A stretch of 64,000 nucleotides of DNA from Karalla daura (taxonomy: Eukaryota > Chordata > Actinopteri > Chaetodontiformes > Leiognathidae). This document shows, piece after piece, positions 13,001 to 27,700 of this stretch (positions are counted from its first letter, which is position 1; each line of letters starts with the position of its first letter). The stretch spans positions 21,478,739-21,542,738 of the forward strand of contig CM055192.1 of NCBI GenBank assembly GCA_029224185.1, written 5' to 3'. The translations under genes were made by a program, and so were the position numbers. Below the pieces are notes generated by a model. The model made no database searches. It saw nothing but the letters and a program-made list of their open reading frames with translations, and was not told the DNA's origin.

Positions 13001-15704
13001 TTGTACTTCGATTGACTCCTGCCAGGCAGCTACTCATATTCCCCTTAGGAATAGCACATGGGTCTGAGCTTGCCAGCCTGTGCTGAAATAAATCAATACA
13101 GCGCAGCTCTTCCTATCTACTGACAACGCAAGAGTCAAGAATGAAGGAAAAGTCAGAGGTTGAACAAGTTTATGGGCTCATTTTGAGTGATAATGATCAA
13201 AACCCAGAGATCTAATTCTCCAATAAAACATGCTTCAATCAAACATTAGTTTAGCTTTTGTATGTTTTTCAGGCTAAAGTCAGAGGCAGAGCAGAGTGCA
13301 GATCTGAATCTTGGCCCTTTTGCACGTGCTAAATTAGGTCGCTTCTTAAGGCACCTCAGAGGGTGGTACTCTGAGACTGTGAAGACAAACTGACAGATGG
13401 ATAATTGGACAAAAGTTGAGCTTTTTTGCCCAGTGTTGCTGTTTGACTTCAGGCAACTTGTGAACTATCTGAGGCGCTAAAAATACCATCTTCTTGACAA
13501 AATCTACAAGGCATCAAGGCAAAGTGTAACTTGTTCCAGAGTCTATGCTATAAGATTGCTAATAAGATAAGATTACTGATTTCGGCATCACTCAAAGTCT
13601 CCTCACAGCATGGCGCACAACTCAACATGTTAATGTGATATCAAAGGATTTTTTTGTGTGGGTGTGTGTTACTGTCTGCACTTTTATTAAGGATAAAGTA
13701 GAAAAATTCTCAGTTTTCTTACAACTCTTGGGGATAACAACTGTGCTCCTGCAGCGCAGTCCCAGTTACTTCACTCAACACTGGTTGTTTCAGCTATTTT
13801 CGAACCGTTTCATCTACAGTTGACAACAAAAGTACGTAAAAGGAGCCGCTCATCAAATCACCACTGAACTTGATGTAAATATGTAAAAATGAGACCATGG
13901 TATCATGTGAATGTCAAGTTGACAAGTTCAAATTGATTTCAGTCTGTGTTGCAGAGATGTGATTAACAATCTTAAAAGATGATTTCTCTTCTCAGGCCAG
14001 AGGAAGCTCAAACTGGTTATGCTTTCACAAAAGATGGTGAAGAAACCAGCACGTAGCAATGTCAAGGCTCAAGGTATTAGACTGCCGAGTAACAACAAAT
14101 TCAAGTGCTGCTGAAGAGACTAAAGCACCACTGAGGTTAAGCATCACTCAGCAATGTATCTTCATCATGGGGTCAAATCAACGGAACAGATAGAATTTCG
14201 CACTCCCTCAATAAATATGCACAACTGTAGCAATTTCCCTGGATACTCCATTTCTTTCTCAGTCTAGACACATGAAGTGACTCAAAAGTGTCCGTCGGTG
14301 TGAGTGTGACAGTGAATATGTGTCCAGTGATGGACTAAGATTGATAGAGGAACAAAGTAGATGAAGTAATAGATGGAGAAGGTATTTTCAGTAGATTATT
14401 TATCTCAGGGTAATTCATGTTCTGTACATTAGCTGTTGTTTCAGGCAAACTCTGAAAAAACAAGTCATCCAAAATGGATGAGGAAAAAATCGGTACATGG
14501 AATCACTCTTTGTAATTCACTGACTCACACTGAGGCAGCAGCATTATAAATAATACACAGATGTAGTATAATTGGGAGATCATTTCTGCAGAGCAGCATG
14601 GTGTAATTATCTGTTAAACTATAAAACAGTGAGGTTAATATTACAGTGTCCCACAAGGGGCCCTTGTGGCTCACAGGAAGAGACAAATAAAATCAGATCT
14701 ATCTGGATTAAATGTGATGAACCTTTTTATCAGCAGCAGGATTTGAGGGGAACTGACAGCAGGAGATGCAGATGGAAACATGCATTATTTAGACCAATCA
14801 GTAGTGCTGTGGGAGCACTGTCTGTCAAAGCTGCAACAATTCTTCACTCGTCAGGACTAGACATGCAGCCCCCTCAACACACAGCTCAACACATCTGAAA
14901 TGCACTTTAAGACATGTAATCCTCCACTCAATCCCACAGCACAGACTTTATAATTGTGACTGAAATGGAATGTGGAAGATGCGTCCGACAAAAATGACAG
15001 AACAACTCAGGAAATCTCAACTCAAAGTCTGTATATGTTGTGTTTCTAAAAGCTTTCAGCCGTATGAAACTTTCATCGGTCTCGTATTCATCGTATCATA
15101 CCATCATTCATCGCTGGAAACCATTACCAGTGAGCAGGACGAAGATTATGCTATGTGATCTCTGCAGACCCTCGGAGTAAATGCAAAACATTCCTTTTGT
15201 CTAGTGCACTGCTGCTCTCTGTGGGGCTCTAAACATTGTTCAACTGTAATAATATGTGCTGAAATAATTGGGTGCAACGGGAGGTTCAGGCCAAATCTCG
15301 TAGGAAGAAACTGTCCATACATGGTGCTTTCTTACTATTGCACATTTTTCACTACACTTAAGTAAGTAGTAATACAGTTTTTAATTCACTGGAAAATTAC
15401 AACAACCAGGCAATACAGTGGAGTAGTGAATAGCATCTCACTGCAAAAGAAGGTCCCCGGGTCCAATCTGGGTTGGACCAAAGGCCTTTGTGTGGGGAGT
15501 TTGTAGGTTGCCCCCCGGGTCTACATGGGTTTAACCCTATTCCTTGAGAATCGATTTCCACTTCCAGACCAGTAAAGTGGGTCCAGGGGACTCCAGGGGA
15601 GTCATTTTGAGCCAAACAATTGGTTTGGTTCACTTTTACACTGTAATTTGCTTGCTTGGACATACGACCTTTGGCCAGGAATGAAAAAATGCATGAGGAA
15701 GAAG

Positions 15705-15775
<71 letters not shown>

Positions 15776-18700
15776 CGAGAGAGACTAAGCTTCTGCCTCT
15801 ACCTCTGTTTTGGATTCAGGCTTTTGGCCAGGGTTTTTTTTAAGCAGATTCATGTTGAGACGGCACAAAAATAATAATCTGACAAGACACTCTCGGACCA
15901 GTCCACTTTTCCAGTGACTTAAGACTTAATTTAATCCGGTGAATAGATGGAGGTCGAATTCAGGGTAGCCGCGTTGGGGGCCAAAACACACGTGATTATC
16001 CAAACATACCCGCATGTCGACCGTTCACGCATCACGTCACCGCCTCCAGAGTGCGTTAAATTATCGGCCAGGAATCTCTTTCACAAACAAAAAACATCAG
16101 GAAAAGTACATCTCCAGCCGGAGATAGCGTCTCTGGGAGAACAAGCCCGAAAGATAAACTGCCTCGGGGATGATTATTTGGCAATAATTCTATAATTAGT
16201 CTTTAAAAAAAATCTGGCGCAACAACTAGCTTTAAAAAGACATTGTGCAAGTGTGAAGCTCAAGAAAACACTGTCGTGTCGGGCTTGTTTCTACAGCACA
16301 GAGGTTAGTGATGGCACATTTTTCACCCCCCCCCCCAGCACTCTGCGATCCGGTATCAGACGGGACAATGGCAGGTGTCTGACAGAGGCTCTAAATACAA
16401 GCCTCAAAAAAGGGATCAAGAGTCCTGTGTTCCATCAGTTTAATATCCCCAACATCAGCCCCGGCCAAGCAGACAGCACTCGTCTGCCAAAAAAAACATA
16501 TGGGATTCAGCTGAAGGGCTCCAGTTTTTCAAAAACAGTCTCTTTCAGTCTAAACTTCTTAAGGAGGTCGGTATGAACTTGCTTTCGTTTAAAAAAAAAA
16601 AAAAAAAAGTTGAGGTACTGCAATGTTGAAAAAAGGTCTGAATTCAGCCAGGACACTGCCACCTTTCACCCTCGGTGTTGTTCAAAGGTGTGTTTGCTTT
16701 CAAAAATGTGAGCAAACCTTCGTCATCATTACCTGCCATTTTCATCCCCAGCCTTGAAAGGAACTCTGAGGGTAGAAAATACACACGTTAATTTTTTGTA
16801 ATTAGCCAAGGGGTTTTGCGGAGGGGGGCGGGGCAGTGAAATTCTTCAGTCTCTTGGCCGAGGAGTACAAACTATTTATGAGAATGTTTAACACTTAAAA
16901 AGGAGAAATCCATCCATCTACTTAAGACAATTAGCATGATAAACCATATCATCCATATCTTCAAGAAATTCCATTTTTCTTGCAGATTTGTGTCTGCAGT
17001 TATGCCTCGGATGTACAGGAGCAGATTTTGTTTACTTTTTAAGAGTTTCTTTTTATGAGGAATGAGAAGCAAGGAAGCGATTTACAAATAAATCAAGGGT
17101 TTTCAGTGCGAGGCAGGCGAGGGTGACACAGGCTGCACTTTGAGAAACAATACAACAACTCATTTCAGTTCAGTCTTTTTGTGCTGCCCCACCATGCAGA
17201 GCAAACATTTGCAGCTTTGAGGCTTTGAGGGGGCGGCGAGGTGTCCACACTCAACTTAAAATAAAACCCCCGCTCCTGTGAATGGCTCTCAATGTCCGTC
17301 TGTAACGACAACAGAAAATGTGGGCTCCTCTTAAGTTTATATAGGTCATGATTAAAAACGCTCCAACACATAAATATCAATAAAGAGCACCCCTGCAGTA
17401 CACACTGAACTGAACCCTGCACGGCCGAGGAGAAAACTTGGAAGAAATAGCTTGGCTTTGCATATCTTGGTGCGCCTCCCCTCCTGTACCTCAAACCATA
17501 TACCCAAACAGCTCTGGGGTCAAGCCTCTGCAACAAGCCTTGGCTAAGTCAACAGGGAACATTAAGAACTATTAGTGAATAAAACTCTTGTGCCCGACTA
17601 CAGTTCATTGCAAAGAGGAACTGGCTCACTTTCTTTTTCTAATCAAATAGGATATTTTCTTTGCTTTTTTTCCCCCTTCACGGCAGCTCCAGATATGTCG
17701 GGAGCTGTGCGCGTCCAGAATGCTCTCTTATGTCTCCAAGGCCAAAAGTTTAGGCCACTGAACACACGTAGCTCTTAGCAAAACATTAGCATATCTTATT
17801 TGCTCATTTTGTCACTGCTCATGAATCTCAGCGTTGTAAACTGCAGCCGGAGGAGTCTGAGGAGGAGGTGTTAAACCGGAGTCTGCATGGACTGACAGTG
17901 AGGGATCAGTAGAGCGTTTCACTAGAAACCATCCTCCGACGGGCAGACTTCTGCTCTCCGAGGATAGTCTACCCATCGGGCCCGCAATGTGTTTACACTT
18001 GCGAGTCTCACATGCCACAGACACAGCAGTGCCTCACCCCTTTTTGGCTGGCAGGGCCGATTATGCAACATGACACACATTAAGAGGAGTCCAAGTTTTG
18101 CAGGAGCAACCTGCAAGTTAAAGGTTAATACCAACAGTGGGACAGGCAGTTAGTGCTCTGTCTGCCTGTCTGTATCTCCCAGTCGATGGAGCGGCCCGCC
18201 TGCCAAGGCCTGCTAAAAAAGAAAAAGAAAAAGAAAAAGAAAAGGAGAAGGAGAAATAAATTCCACTTCATGCAACACAGGGTAAGAGCAGGGTTTTGTT
18301 CCAGCTGTCCTGCCTCGTGGAAACAAATGATAGAGGCTAAAGCAGTATTTCATGGTTGCTTTAAGGCATTTCCAAGCAGCTTAGAGTTTGTTTGTCAAGA
18401 TGAAATAAAAGCTGGTACACCACGGTGCATAGTCGTACTTCAAGCTACAGTTAAAAGTGCACAAAGTTTTTTGTTTTTTTTTTTCCTCTTTCTTCCATCC
18501 TCATATGTGACACAAATCCGATGTTCCGTAATCGGCGGGAATTGGAAAAAGATGCTTGTAGCTCTACGCCACATGGACACGCAGCACAAAATCAAACAGA
18601 CTTCTATTTGAACGCTCAATTTGATGCCTGTCAATGAAGTAGAGACATCACTTCCCTGCTCTTTTCTTCTAAACTATTCTTCCTTTGTTCTTGAGCCCAA

Positions 18701-21700
18701 GTAGCATCCAAAGCATCTTCCCCAGAAAAGTCCTTCACAGATTAATACCTGCCACTACATATATACTCTACATTAATCACTGCAGAGTTTCAAAAGTGCT
18801 GCAGCTGGAGCATGTGAGATAAAAGGCGTATGCATATGTATCCCTACATTGTTTGACAACTTGACAGTTTTGCTTTCATGTTTTCGGCTATGTTTTCCAA
18901 CAAAGAAGAACTTTGTTTTTCTTTTTGTTTGTATTTTGTTTCAGTCTACAAAAACAGCATCCAACATACATTTGCCTACAAAGTCTTACTTTCAAGGAGA
19001 AACTGACCATTTTCGAACTGAAAGCATCAAATTAAAGCCTTGGCAGCAAGTCATTAGTTTGTTCCGACACACTCAGTGCAGCACAGTAGTCACACTTCAG
19101 TGAGGCATTTAAGGATACGCCTCTTATGTCGGCTCATATCCTAACGGCAATATTCCGAAATAAGTGAAACCACATTGCAAATTTTTGGGAAATCCAATTA
19201 GGATACTGTTTGTATGTACTTCAGCGTGGTATTCATTCTTTAGTGACAAAGTAAATCCGACTCAGAGGTTCACTTCCTTGTTTTTCTCAAGCTTTCATAC
19301 ATTCATCTTCTGGTTTTCTCAAGTGAATGGGGTGAGGTCAGGCAACTGTGGAGAAAGATGGCGTATGATGTATTCATATCTAAGAGGGATGTTTACGTAT
19401 AAGATCATGAGATGGGAACATTGCAAAGTGGAGGAATTAAAATACCTAAACATTGTGTGGAAATCCTGTGAATTAATTATTGTCATAACAAAGCTCTGGT
19501 CAAGCACTCTTGAAGATCAGATCATGGATAAACGGGAAATACAATACAGTTACAGCATACAGACACACACACCCCAATCCCCTAAATAAATGATCAGGTT
19601 TAGATCAAAGCATTCACCTACATCAGTTTAAATGCAACAAAGTGCATAATTCATCTATGACAACTTATTACTCCATTTGAGCGAGGGTGACATTAATATG
19701 CAAGTATCAAATGGCAGCACATGCTCCATCACGGTCAAAAGACTATCTTGCTCATGAAACAGAAAACAAAGAGATCCAAAGGAGCGAAACGTCAGACAAT
19801 GTAACACAAAGGAACAACACTAGCGTATGAAAAGTGACATCAAAGAACATCGCTAAGGCAGCAATTGATCTCTTTTTTTTATTAAGAGAAACAAGGTCAT
19901 CTCTGCTGTCACTGCTGTGAAAGCGATCTGCTGGCATAACAAAGAACAACACGTGCTCCACCTATTAACCGTGTACAACGGTGCCTATGTGGGTATTCTC
20001 ACTATCAACAAGGCACAAAAAAACAGTTTATGTTAAAGCCTAAATTCCCTGCTCCCTGATGATTTATGTCAACATCAGTGGAGCTCACTGTCACTGTGAC
20101 ACACACACGGGTCAGTTAGGGTGCAGCACAGATCGTTTTTTCCTTGACTGAATGAAGTGAGAACATTCTTGTGTTTTCTCACAAACGCAGAGAAAAATGT
20201 AGCTTCTGACGCCAGTTCCACAAAAGCTGATCACTAACAAACCCTCACTGATGAAAAGTTAAAGACACTGAATAACATAAGCGAATACTGTACGACGTCC
20301 TTAGCAGCGGTAGCTAGTAGTGGGTGTGAGATCAGATGCACCTTTATGTTTTCTGTCATCTGCAACATCATTTGAACTTTTTTTCTTCTTTCCATTCATC
20401 CATTATCTTACCCACTAACAGTGGTGCAGTAGCTTGCAGTTGCCCATCTTTTTTCATCGTTTTTTGGACTGTGGAGGAAATCAGAGTACCTGGGGAAACC
20501 TGGAACCTGGTTGTGAGTTGTTGTGTTGCAATAGAGAAGATAGTGAAAAGAAATATTGTTTCTATTTTTAATCATTTGTCTTGATTTTTTTGTTTCTCAT
20601 TTTGTTTTTATTTTAAATATAAAAAGTATAGGCATCTTATACCTTTGCTAATCACTTATGGCTCATTTATACATGCATGATCTTTTCTGCACATCAATAC
20701 CAGAAGAGAATCTGATGAACTTAAAACTCCACATGCAGCAATGATTAAATGAGTCACACTTGCACAACACCTTTTTTTTCCAACAAGGCAGGCATTAGAT
20801 GTTGTTTACATCCCAGGGGACACATTAGAAGCTATCGAGAACAATAAAGCAGCAGCTGTGCTGCATCAATGAAAACCCAAACAACTACCTCTCAAGCTCA
20901 CTGCTGCCGTAGCATACAAACCATTTCAGCTCTTGCTGTTTATCTTAATTAAAAGGTTGAATGTTTTTGAGGCCTGGGGCTCCATTACCAGGCATGCCAT
21001 TTGTAACAGCATGAGGGAGTTCATCATCTCGTATCAGTTGTGGAAACAAATCATTAATTCGCATTCAATCGTATCTCGTGCTCTGCATACCAGGACTGGA
21101 AACAGAGACAGAGTTTCTGACCTGAGCCCCCACAGTAATAAATACATTGAAAAAAAATCACAAAATGCATCAAACATGAGAAGCTTTGCCTTTAGGGGAG
21201 CGAATCAGCAGCAAAATATTTGCAGTGTGTGAAGCATCAACTCTGTGACATGTTGGGGGAAGGGGGGGCTGACTAAACTTAGCATGATGTTGGATGGAAA
21301 GGAGGATGGGAATGATAGAGTATGCACATAACACGTGGAGGTCAGTTGCATTCCTTCGCTTTTTTCTTTTCTTTTCTTTTTTTTTTTGCTCAGTGTGTTT
21401 CATGCACGTGACAAGAGAAACAAGACTTGTATAAGGAACCATCCTCCTCCGCCGAGTCCCGCTGACAGTTTACGATGGACTCACTGTACTTATAAAACTA
21501 CCATCCTTTCACAAAAATCCTCCAAACAGACCAGGTGTGTTTCAGGGATCAAACACTGTCATTATATCCCTTTCAGGGAAGCAAATACCTGCAAGGAGCC
21601 CATATGTCCAAAAACAGCAACCGAGCTGAAAACGCTGTTTATGTTTGAAGGATTCTGGACGAAAACCAGGCTGTTTGCTCCTTGTTCTATAGGCACATAC

Positions 21701-24700
21701 ATCACATGAGAAGGAAACATGGTGACGCAGTTCACAGATCTTTTATCTCTCAAATTAATCTTCATAAATCTATAACAAGCCTTTGGCCGCACTGCTCGAC
21801 AAACAAAAGCGCTCGACTGCTGGGAAATCCTGCTGTGATCAAGACTTTCATTTTGTCCTTCCGTTTCATGCAAATGTCAGAGATAATTCCACCAAGGCCG
21901 TTAAGAATAACGCACATGATCCTCTGAATGAATCCTGCCACCACAACTGTTCAGATTTAGATGCAAAGACTCAATTTTCTCTGCCATGTCAACCTTTTAC
22001 CACCCACTGTTCAGCCTGGGGGGGTGACAGCACCGCCCGCATCGCAGCTACATAAACGCAATATACAAAAGGCTGTGACTAGTGTTGTTTTCATTATTGA
22101 ATACTATTCATTATTTTGTCAATTACTCCACTGATTTCAGCCTAAAAAACGGCTGTCTAAAGCAATACATATGGTTCCTTGTTTGATTTAGTCAGACACA
22201 CTTCCACAGAAGTCACTATCCATCCATTCATCTATCGTCCTATCTTTTCAGTCACAATGGTGTCAAGGTAATGGCAGCAGATCCCATTGACAGGTCATCT
22301 GTCCATCACAGGACACACACACACCATTCATTCCACCTCTGGGTGGTAATTTAGAGTTTCCAATCAATCTAAACACGTATGTTTTGGACCAATGGAGGAA
22401 ATTTACAGAGTAACCACATTGCCCTAGAGTGAGTGATCAGTGATCGGCCAACGCTGCTAATTGTCCCCGCAGCATCACCTTTAATCCAGCGATTGACTCA
22501 GCTTCAAGATTCTGTGTCGACAGACTTTGAACACTGAGGGATTCATCTCTGGTCTGAGGCTGAGCTGAGCACTGACAGAGCTCATCCGTCCTTATCTACA
22601 CCCCCCCCACCACCACCCCCCAATCCCCCCCAATTCCTCTGACACGCATGCAACATAAAGGGTTGTCTCCCACACAGGCCAACCAAAGGATCACGCGCAT
22701 TTCACCCCCACGCTGCTGCTGCCTCTGCTGCCTCTACTGCTGCTGAAGAAGCAGAGGAAGTATCTGCCTCATAAGCATTTAGCAGTCAGGCTTCCAGCCT
22801 GCCTGCTCCAGTAAATTCTTCCAGACAGCAGCCTGGCTATAATTAAGAAACAGTAAAACACACACCTAGCGAGGGCTACGGCTACCACTTGAGATCAAAG
22901 ACCAATGGCCCTCAACAACAGGCTTTTTCATCAGCAACCACTGTTTTTGTGAGTGTTTGATCTCCAGTTATGGAGTCCTGCATGCTTTGCATCTTGGCTG
23001 CAAACGTGAGCAGAAAGGATGATCGAGTTCGACAGCCACAGCAAAGACGAATAACGTTGGCTAATCAGAGGTTATTTGGATATTCTGGTTCTGATTTTAC
23101 ACTCATTTAACCTTGAAATAATCAAATTCACATGAAGAAATCTGCACACGCTCATTTGGACTCACTGCCATGCCCCAATATTCACCTTTTTGCGTGTCTG
23201 CCACTAATTTTAAGGCTGAGTTCTCAGAAATCTGTTTCCTCACAGAGCCTTTCTTGTGACAGCTTACAGCAAATGAAGTCCTCTTGTGATGTTGACAGTT
23301 CACGTGTGCCTCTAAACCATAGCGTAAAGAGCAACTTTGCGAGAAAAAGAAACAAAGGAGCCACTGACCCTCTGCCCAAAACTTATTGGACTGGTCAGCA
23401 CTGCGGTCATGCCAAGAGTAGTTTTCAAATCAGACTTTACTGGATTTATGGCTGCACGAAGCCTGCTTCTTTTTAAAACTTTAAAAAACTGATTATTACT
23501 CAGATTTAATGTTCCAAATCATCCAGGACGTCCTGCCATAACAGGGAACTGATGAGCGCAGTTACAGTAAATGAAGTATTTGTGTAAAGTTGACAGCTCA
23601 GAAAATTCTTCCAGTAATAGAAAGGGAACAAAACAAATGGCCCATTAAGTAAAAAAGAAAAAAAAAGATGGCTTCGGCATTTAAGAGACTTTCCCTGGTG
23701 CTTTGAAGTCAAATTATTCAAACATAAATAATGCCTGTAATTACACAGTATTTCAAGCACTACTATTACTTAATGGGAAGAGTTCTATTAAAATTCACCC
23801 ACTGTACAGTCACCCTGGATGGAGACATTAGGTTTTTGTGGCAGGCTACACACATCTAAAGCTTTTAATGTGGCCATTTTAACATAGGGGTCTTGGGAAA
23901 CTGATCCGCATTTACTATCATTCATGTCAGTGCTTTCCTGCTAAAACATACACTTGTGTGCTGAGATATGCTGCTCTGAGACTTTGTGTTCTGTCGTATT
24001 TTGATTATTCTTGAAGATGAAAACACACTCATCTGGTGCTACGCTATAGTGTGATGCCACACAGTCCTTTGCGCAACATCAGCATTGCACAATGCAGCGT
24101 GACGGACCCTTTGAAGGCTGCTGGCGTCTTAAAAGTGACATCCTGCCACGACCGTATTTACCAAGGAAGAGTCTCGTATCCTGTGTGGCGCCCTCTCAGC
24201 CCGGACTCTCCTCCGAGGTTCAACTATAAATGTCTCGGAGAGACTGAATCCGTCCGAGTGATGAAATGCTTCCTCCTGCTCCAATCAAAGGAAACGGCTG
24301 AGTCCTGAGGCGCTGGAGGAGCAACCTCAAGGCCAAACTGTCATGACATTTGTTTAGAACATGTCACCGACACTGCTATGGTCATATTTCTTGGAAATTC
24401 TATTTAGGAGATGGAAAAACAGAGATCTTGTCCCGTCAGCCTGTCGGTTTATACACACTGAAATCTGTTTCAACAAAGAAGAAAAATCTCATTCAACAAA
24501 TCAAAATGATTAATGATTATTTGATTAAATGAGGATTATATATGCACACATATATATACATAAAGAGAGAGATAAGAGTAGATTAGATTTCATAGATAGA
24601 TATGGCTTCTGGAAATGCAGGTATATACACAGGTACATAAGGTACATCAAGACTATGATGACAGAGCACTTCGGCTCACTGGCTCTTTCAGACTATTTCA

Positions 24701-27700
24701 GACTATTATGAAAAGCTTCTTTCCTTTCTCTGTTGAACTGTCAATTTGGGTCAGAGCGACCAGCCCACTACAGAGGCGACAGGGACAAACTCTGAGTTAT
24801 TGCTTCCCATTATCCTGTAAACCTCTGGCTCCATCTGAGTTGCCCGAGGACAAGATCTCCCTCCACATCGAGGTGGCACCACGGACACACGAGCACCCAG
24901 CCTGGCTGTCATGTCAGTGCTTAGCTCTGCCTGTAGTCGGTATATTAAAAAGACCTGGCCTTTATGCTGCTCTGCCAGGGGGACTGGCTGCAGCGTGTGT
25001 GGAAATATTGGATTAAGACTCATCACTCCCACATCCAGAGCTATACACTCGAGGAATTTCCGCAGATTGACTGCAAAAGCGTAATGTCTGACAGCTCAAC
25101 TTGAAATGAAACTTGGGGGCCAAACATAGAGGATCCAGAAATATCCATTCTAAAAAAAAATTAAAAAATCAAATACTGCATATTTCTTTTCCTCTTTTTT
25201 TGCCTTTTGGAGTTCTGCCAAGCTCCATTATTAAATGTATTAGTCAGTGCACAGCTAGTTCAGTAAATCATCCTGCTATTAAGCACAATTTCCTTCCCTG
25301 CAGCCATGAAAATGATACCACATAACTCGGCATCTAGAGACTTGAGAGTGGACTTAAATGGCTTATGCTGCTATGATTGGTTCAGGTCAATTGCCTTTTT
25401 TTTTGGACAACTTAATTAGACTGGTCCTTTTTTTATGTCTCTACTCTGCTCTGTTCTATCTGATACAGTGGTAAACATATTTCAGTCTTTAAGTTTGACG
25501 TCAAATGGTCGAATGAATACCTTGATTGATATCCAATAGGCCACAGGTCATTTTAATAACTCGGTAGGGCAGAGCTGAGGCCTCGTGGCAGCACATGATT
25601 TAATAATAGAAATTATTACTACATATTTCATGAGTCATTCAAATTCTCTCTTACATACATTACAACCTCAGGTCAAATAATTTGGAAATACACAATGCCA
25701 TTTAATTGGCTCTCAGGAGAGGTACCTGTAACATTGGTAGTTATATACCATGCAAATTTTCACAAGAATGGAAGATTAGAAATAATAGAAATAATATATG
25801 GTTTGATATAATATGCACTCATTCAGGTTCCACATTTTCAGAGCTACATCTTGACACAATACTATACTCAGCTACTTGTATAATGTCATGAAATTTCCAT
25901 CAAAAGTGAATAAAGCACTGTGACTTTTTACCTACATACATCTTAGGAATCAGCTTGGACTGGGTCCTTGGTTCTGGACAAGAGATGAGGCATGAGGATG
26001 TCAGCTAGGATTCTGGGAAACCGTGATGGATATGTTACTTTTCTTTCTTTTTTTTTCAGATTTTTTTCTGATGTGACATTTCATAGACCGAACAATTCAA
26101 TCTATTGAGAAGGCATGAGGTCACTGCCGAAGATGAACTGTTTACCAGGAAGTTCAAGAGCCTATTGAATGGGGTCTTGTGAGACAGGAAAACAGCCATC
26201 TACCACGTTGGCCACCGCACATTTGGACCGATGCCACTTTCCACCCGAACTGATTTCACACCTACACCCAGCCCACCCCCTAAAGAAGCTATTTGCTGGT
26301 TCAAGGAAGGGTTTCAGATATTGGTTTCATATTAGATCACACACTTTTGTAATTTCAGGTTTCCAGGCAGAGCTTCGCCATCTTGGTAATCCTCTTTTAA
26401 AAATATCCATTTGAGAAAAAAAATGAAATGGCAATGGTTTAGAATTCACTTATATTTTACCCATCTACCGTCTCATCATTGATACCAAAAATCATTTCTA
26501 CAAGAGAGACCTGGATGAGGGAGCAGCAATACACAGTAACAGCATCTTAAGACATAACACAGCAAAGCAGCTCAAAGACTGGCCAGTCTCATGCCTCCTT
26601 TACCACATTCTCTGTTCCTTGTAATGATTCAGATCCCTATTCGATTCCCTAGTGCGTCATTCCTCATAACTATTCTTTCAAGTGTTATGTCCTATAGAAT
26701 TACATATGATATACAGTATCGTTACAGGAATTCACTTCCATCACTGCTTTTTTGAACTGTGTTGTCAGAAGCTCTTATTTCTGTCCACCTAAGCCTCCAG
26801 TGGTGAAATAATCGCATCATGTCTCACAATATGCTGACGTGGGCTTCCAAAGTTTCACACAAGACGGTGGTCGGTGCTCCACAAAGGTGGATTCATGTCA
26901 CCGCCCCAAACACTTTCAGTTTCGACTTGCCGACAACACTATCAAAAGCTCACACTGTCACAGCCGCTGAGGAGAATCCCTACATGCATTTATATGTTTC
27001 TAGTGTTGTAACACAAGGAGAATAAAGAGAAACCCTGCTGAGCACCTTTGGCCATCCTCTCTCACACATACATACACACGCACGATATCTGAGAAAATGC
27101 AGACCATCGGGCTCTGCATTCATGTTCCACAGTAATTGAAGATAAAACCCCTGAGGCTCGTGGGCTGACTGTCATCACATCCACGTGTGGCTCTTTTAAG
27201 TGGTCGCACAGAGAAGTGCATCCTTTTAATGCACAGGAACGTGAGCTGCACTTTTTCTTGCGACCAGGTTTGAGCGTATCACACCGTCTCAACAGCTTCG
27301 CCGGCACTATCTCAAAATCTAGGGCTCTGTCACAGCTTAACCGAGGAGATTAAATGGAGAGGTACCAAGGTACTTTAAATTCAGAAGAAAATCAGTGAAG
27401 AGAAGCCATTAAAATGAATAAGACTGGTGCTCTTCTACATTCTTCTTTCTATTATTCCTTCAGCTCTTCTGAAAAAAAACTAAGGCAGACCATTAAAAAA
27501 CTGTATTACCTGTGCAGCCACTTTCTGAACGTGCTTTAAATGCTGATATCGACATTTTACAGACAGAAATCACCTTAAAGCATGAGAAATGAGATAATTA
27601 GTTGAAGCCTCAACACAATAAAACAAAGGTCGGCAAAGATTTATTGATAATGTAACAGCTCACCTAGCTGACAGGGCTGGATTTCACTACTAGGTCCATT

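Noticed and set aside
16591..16608. Poly(A) tract as the tail of a processed pseudogene
   Set aside because: There is no coding remnant or target-site duplication around it.
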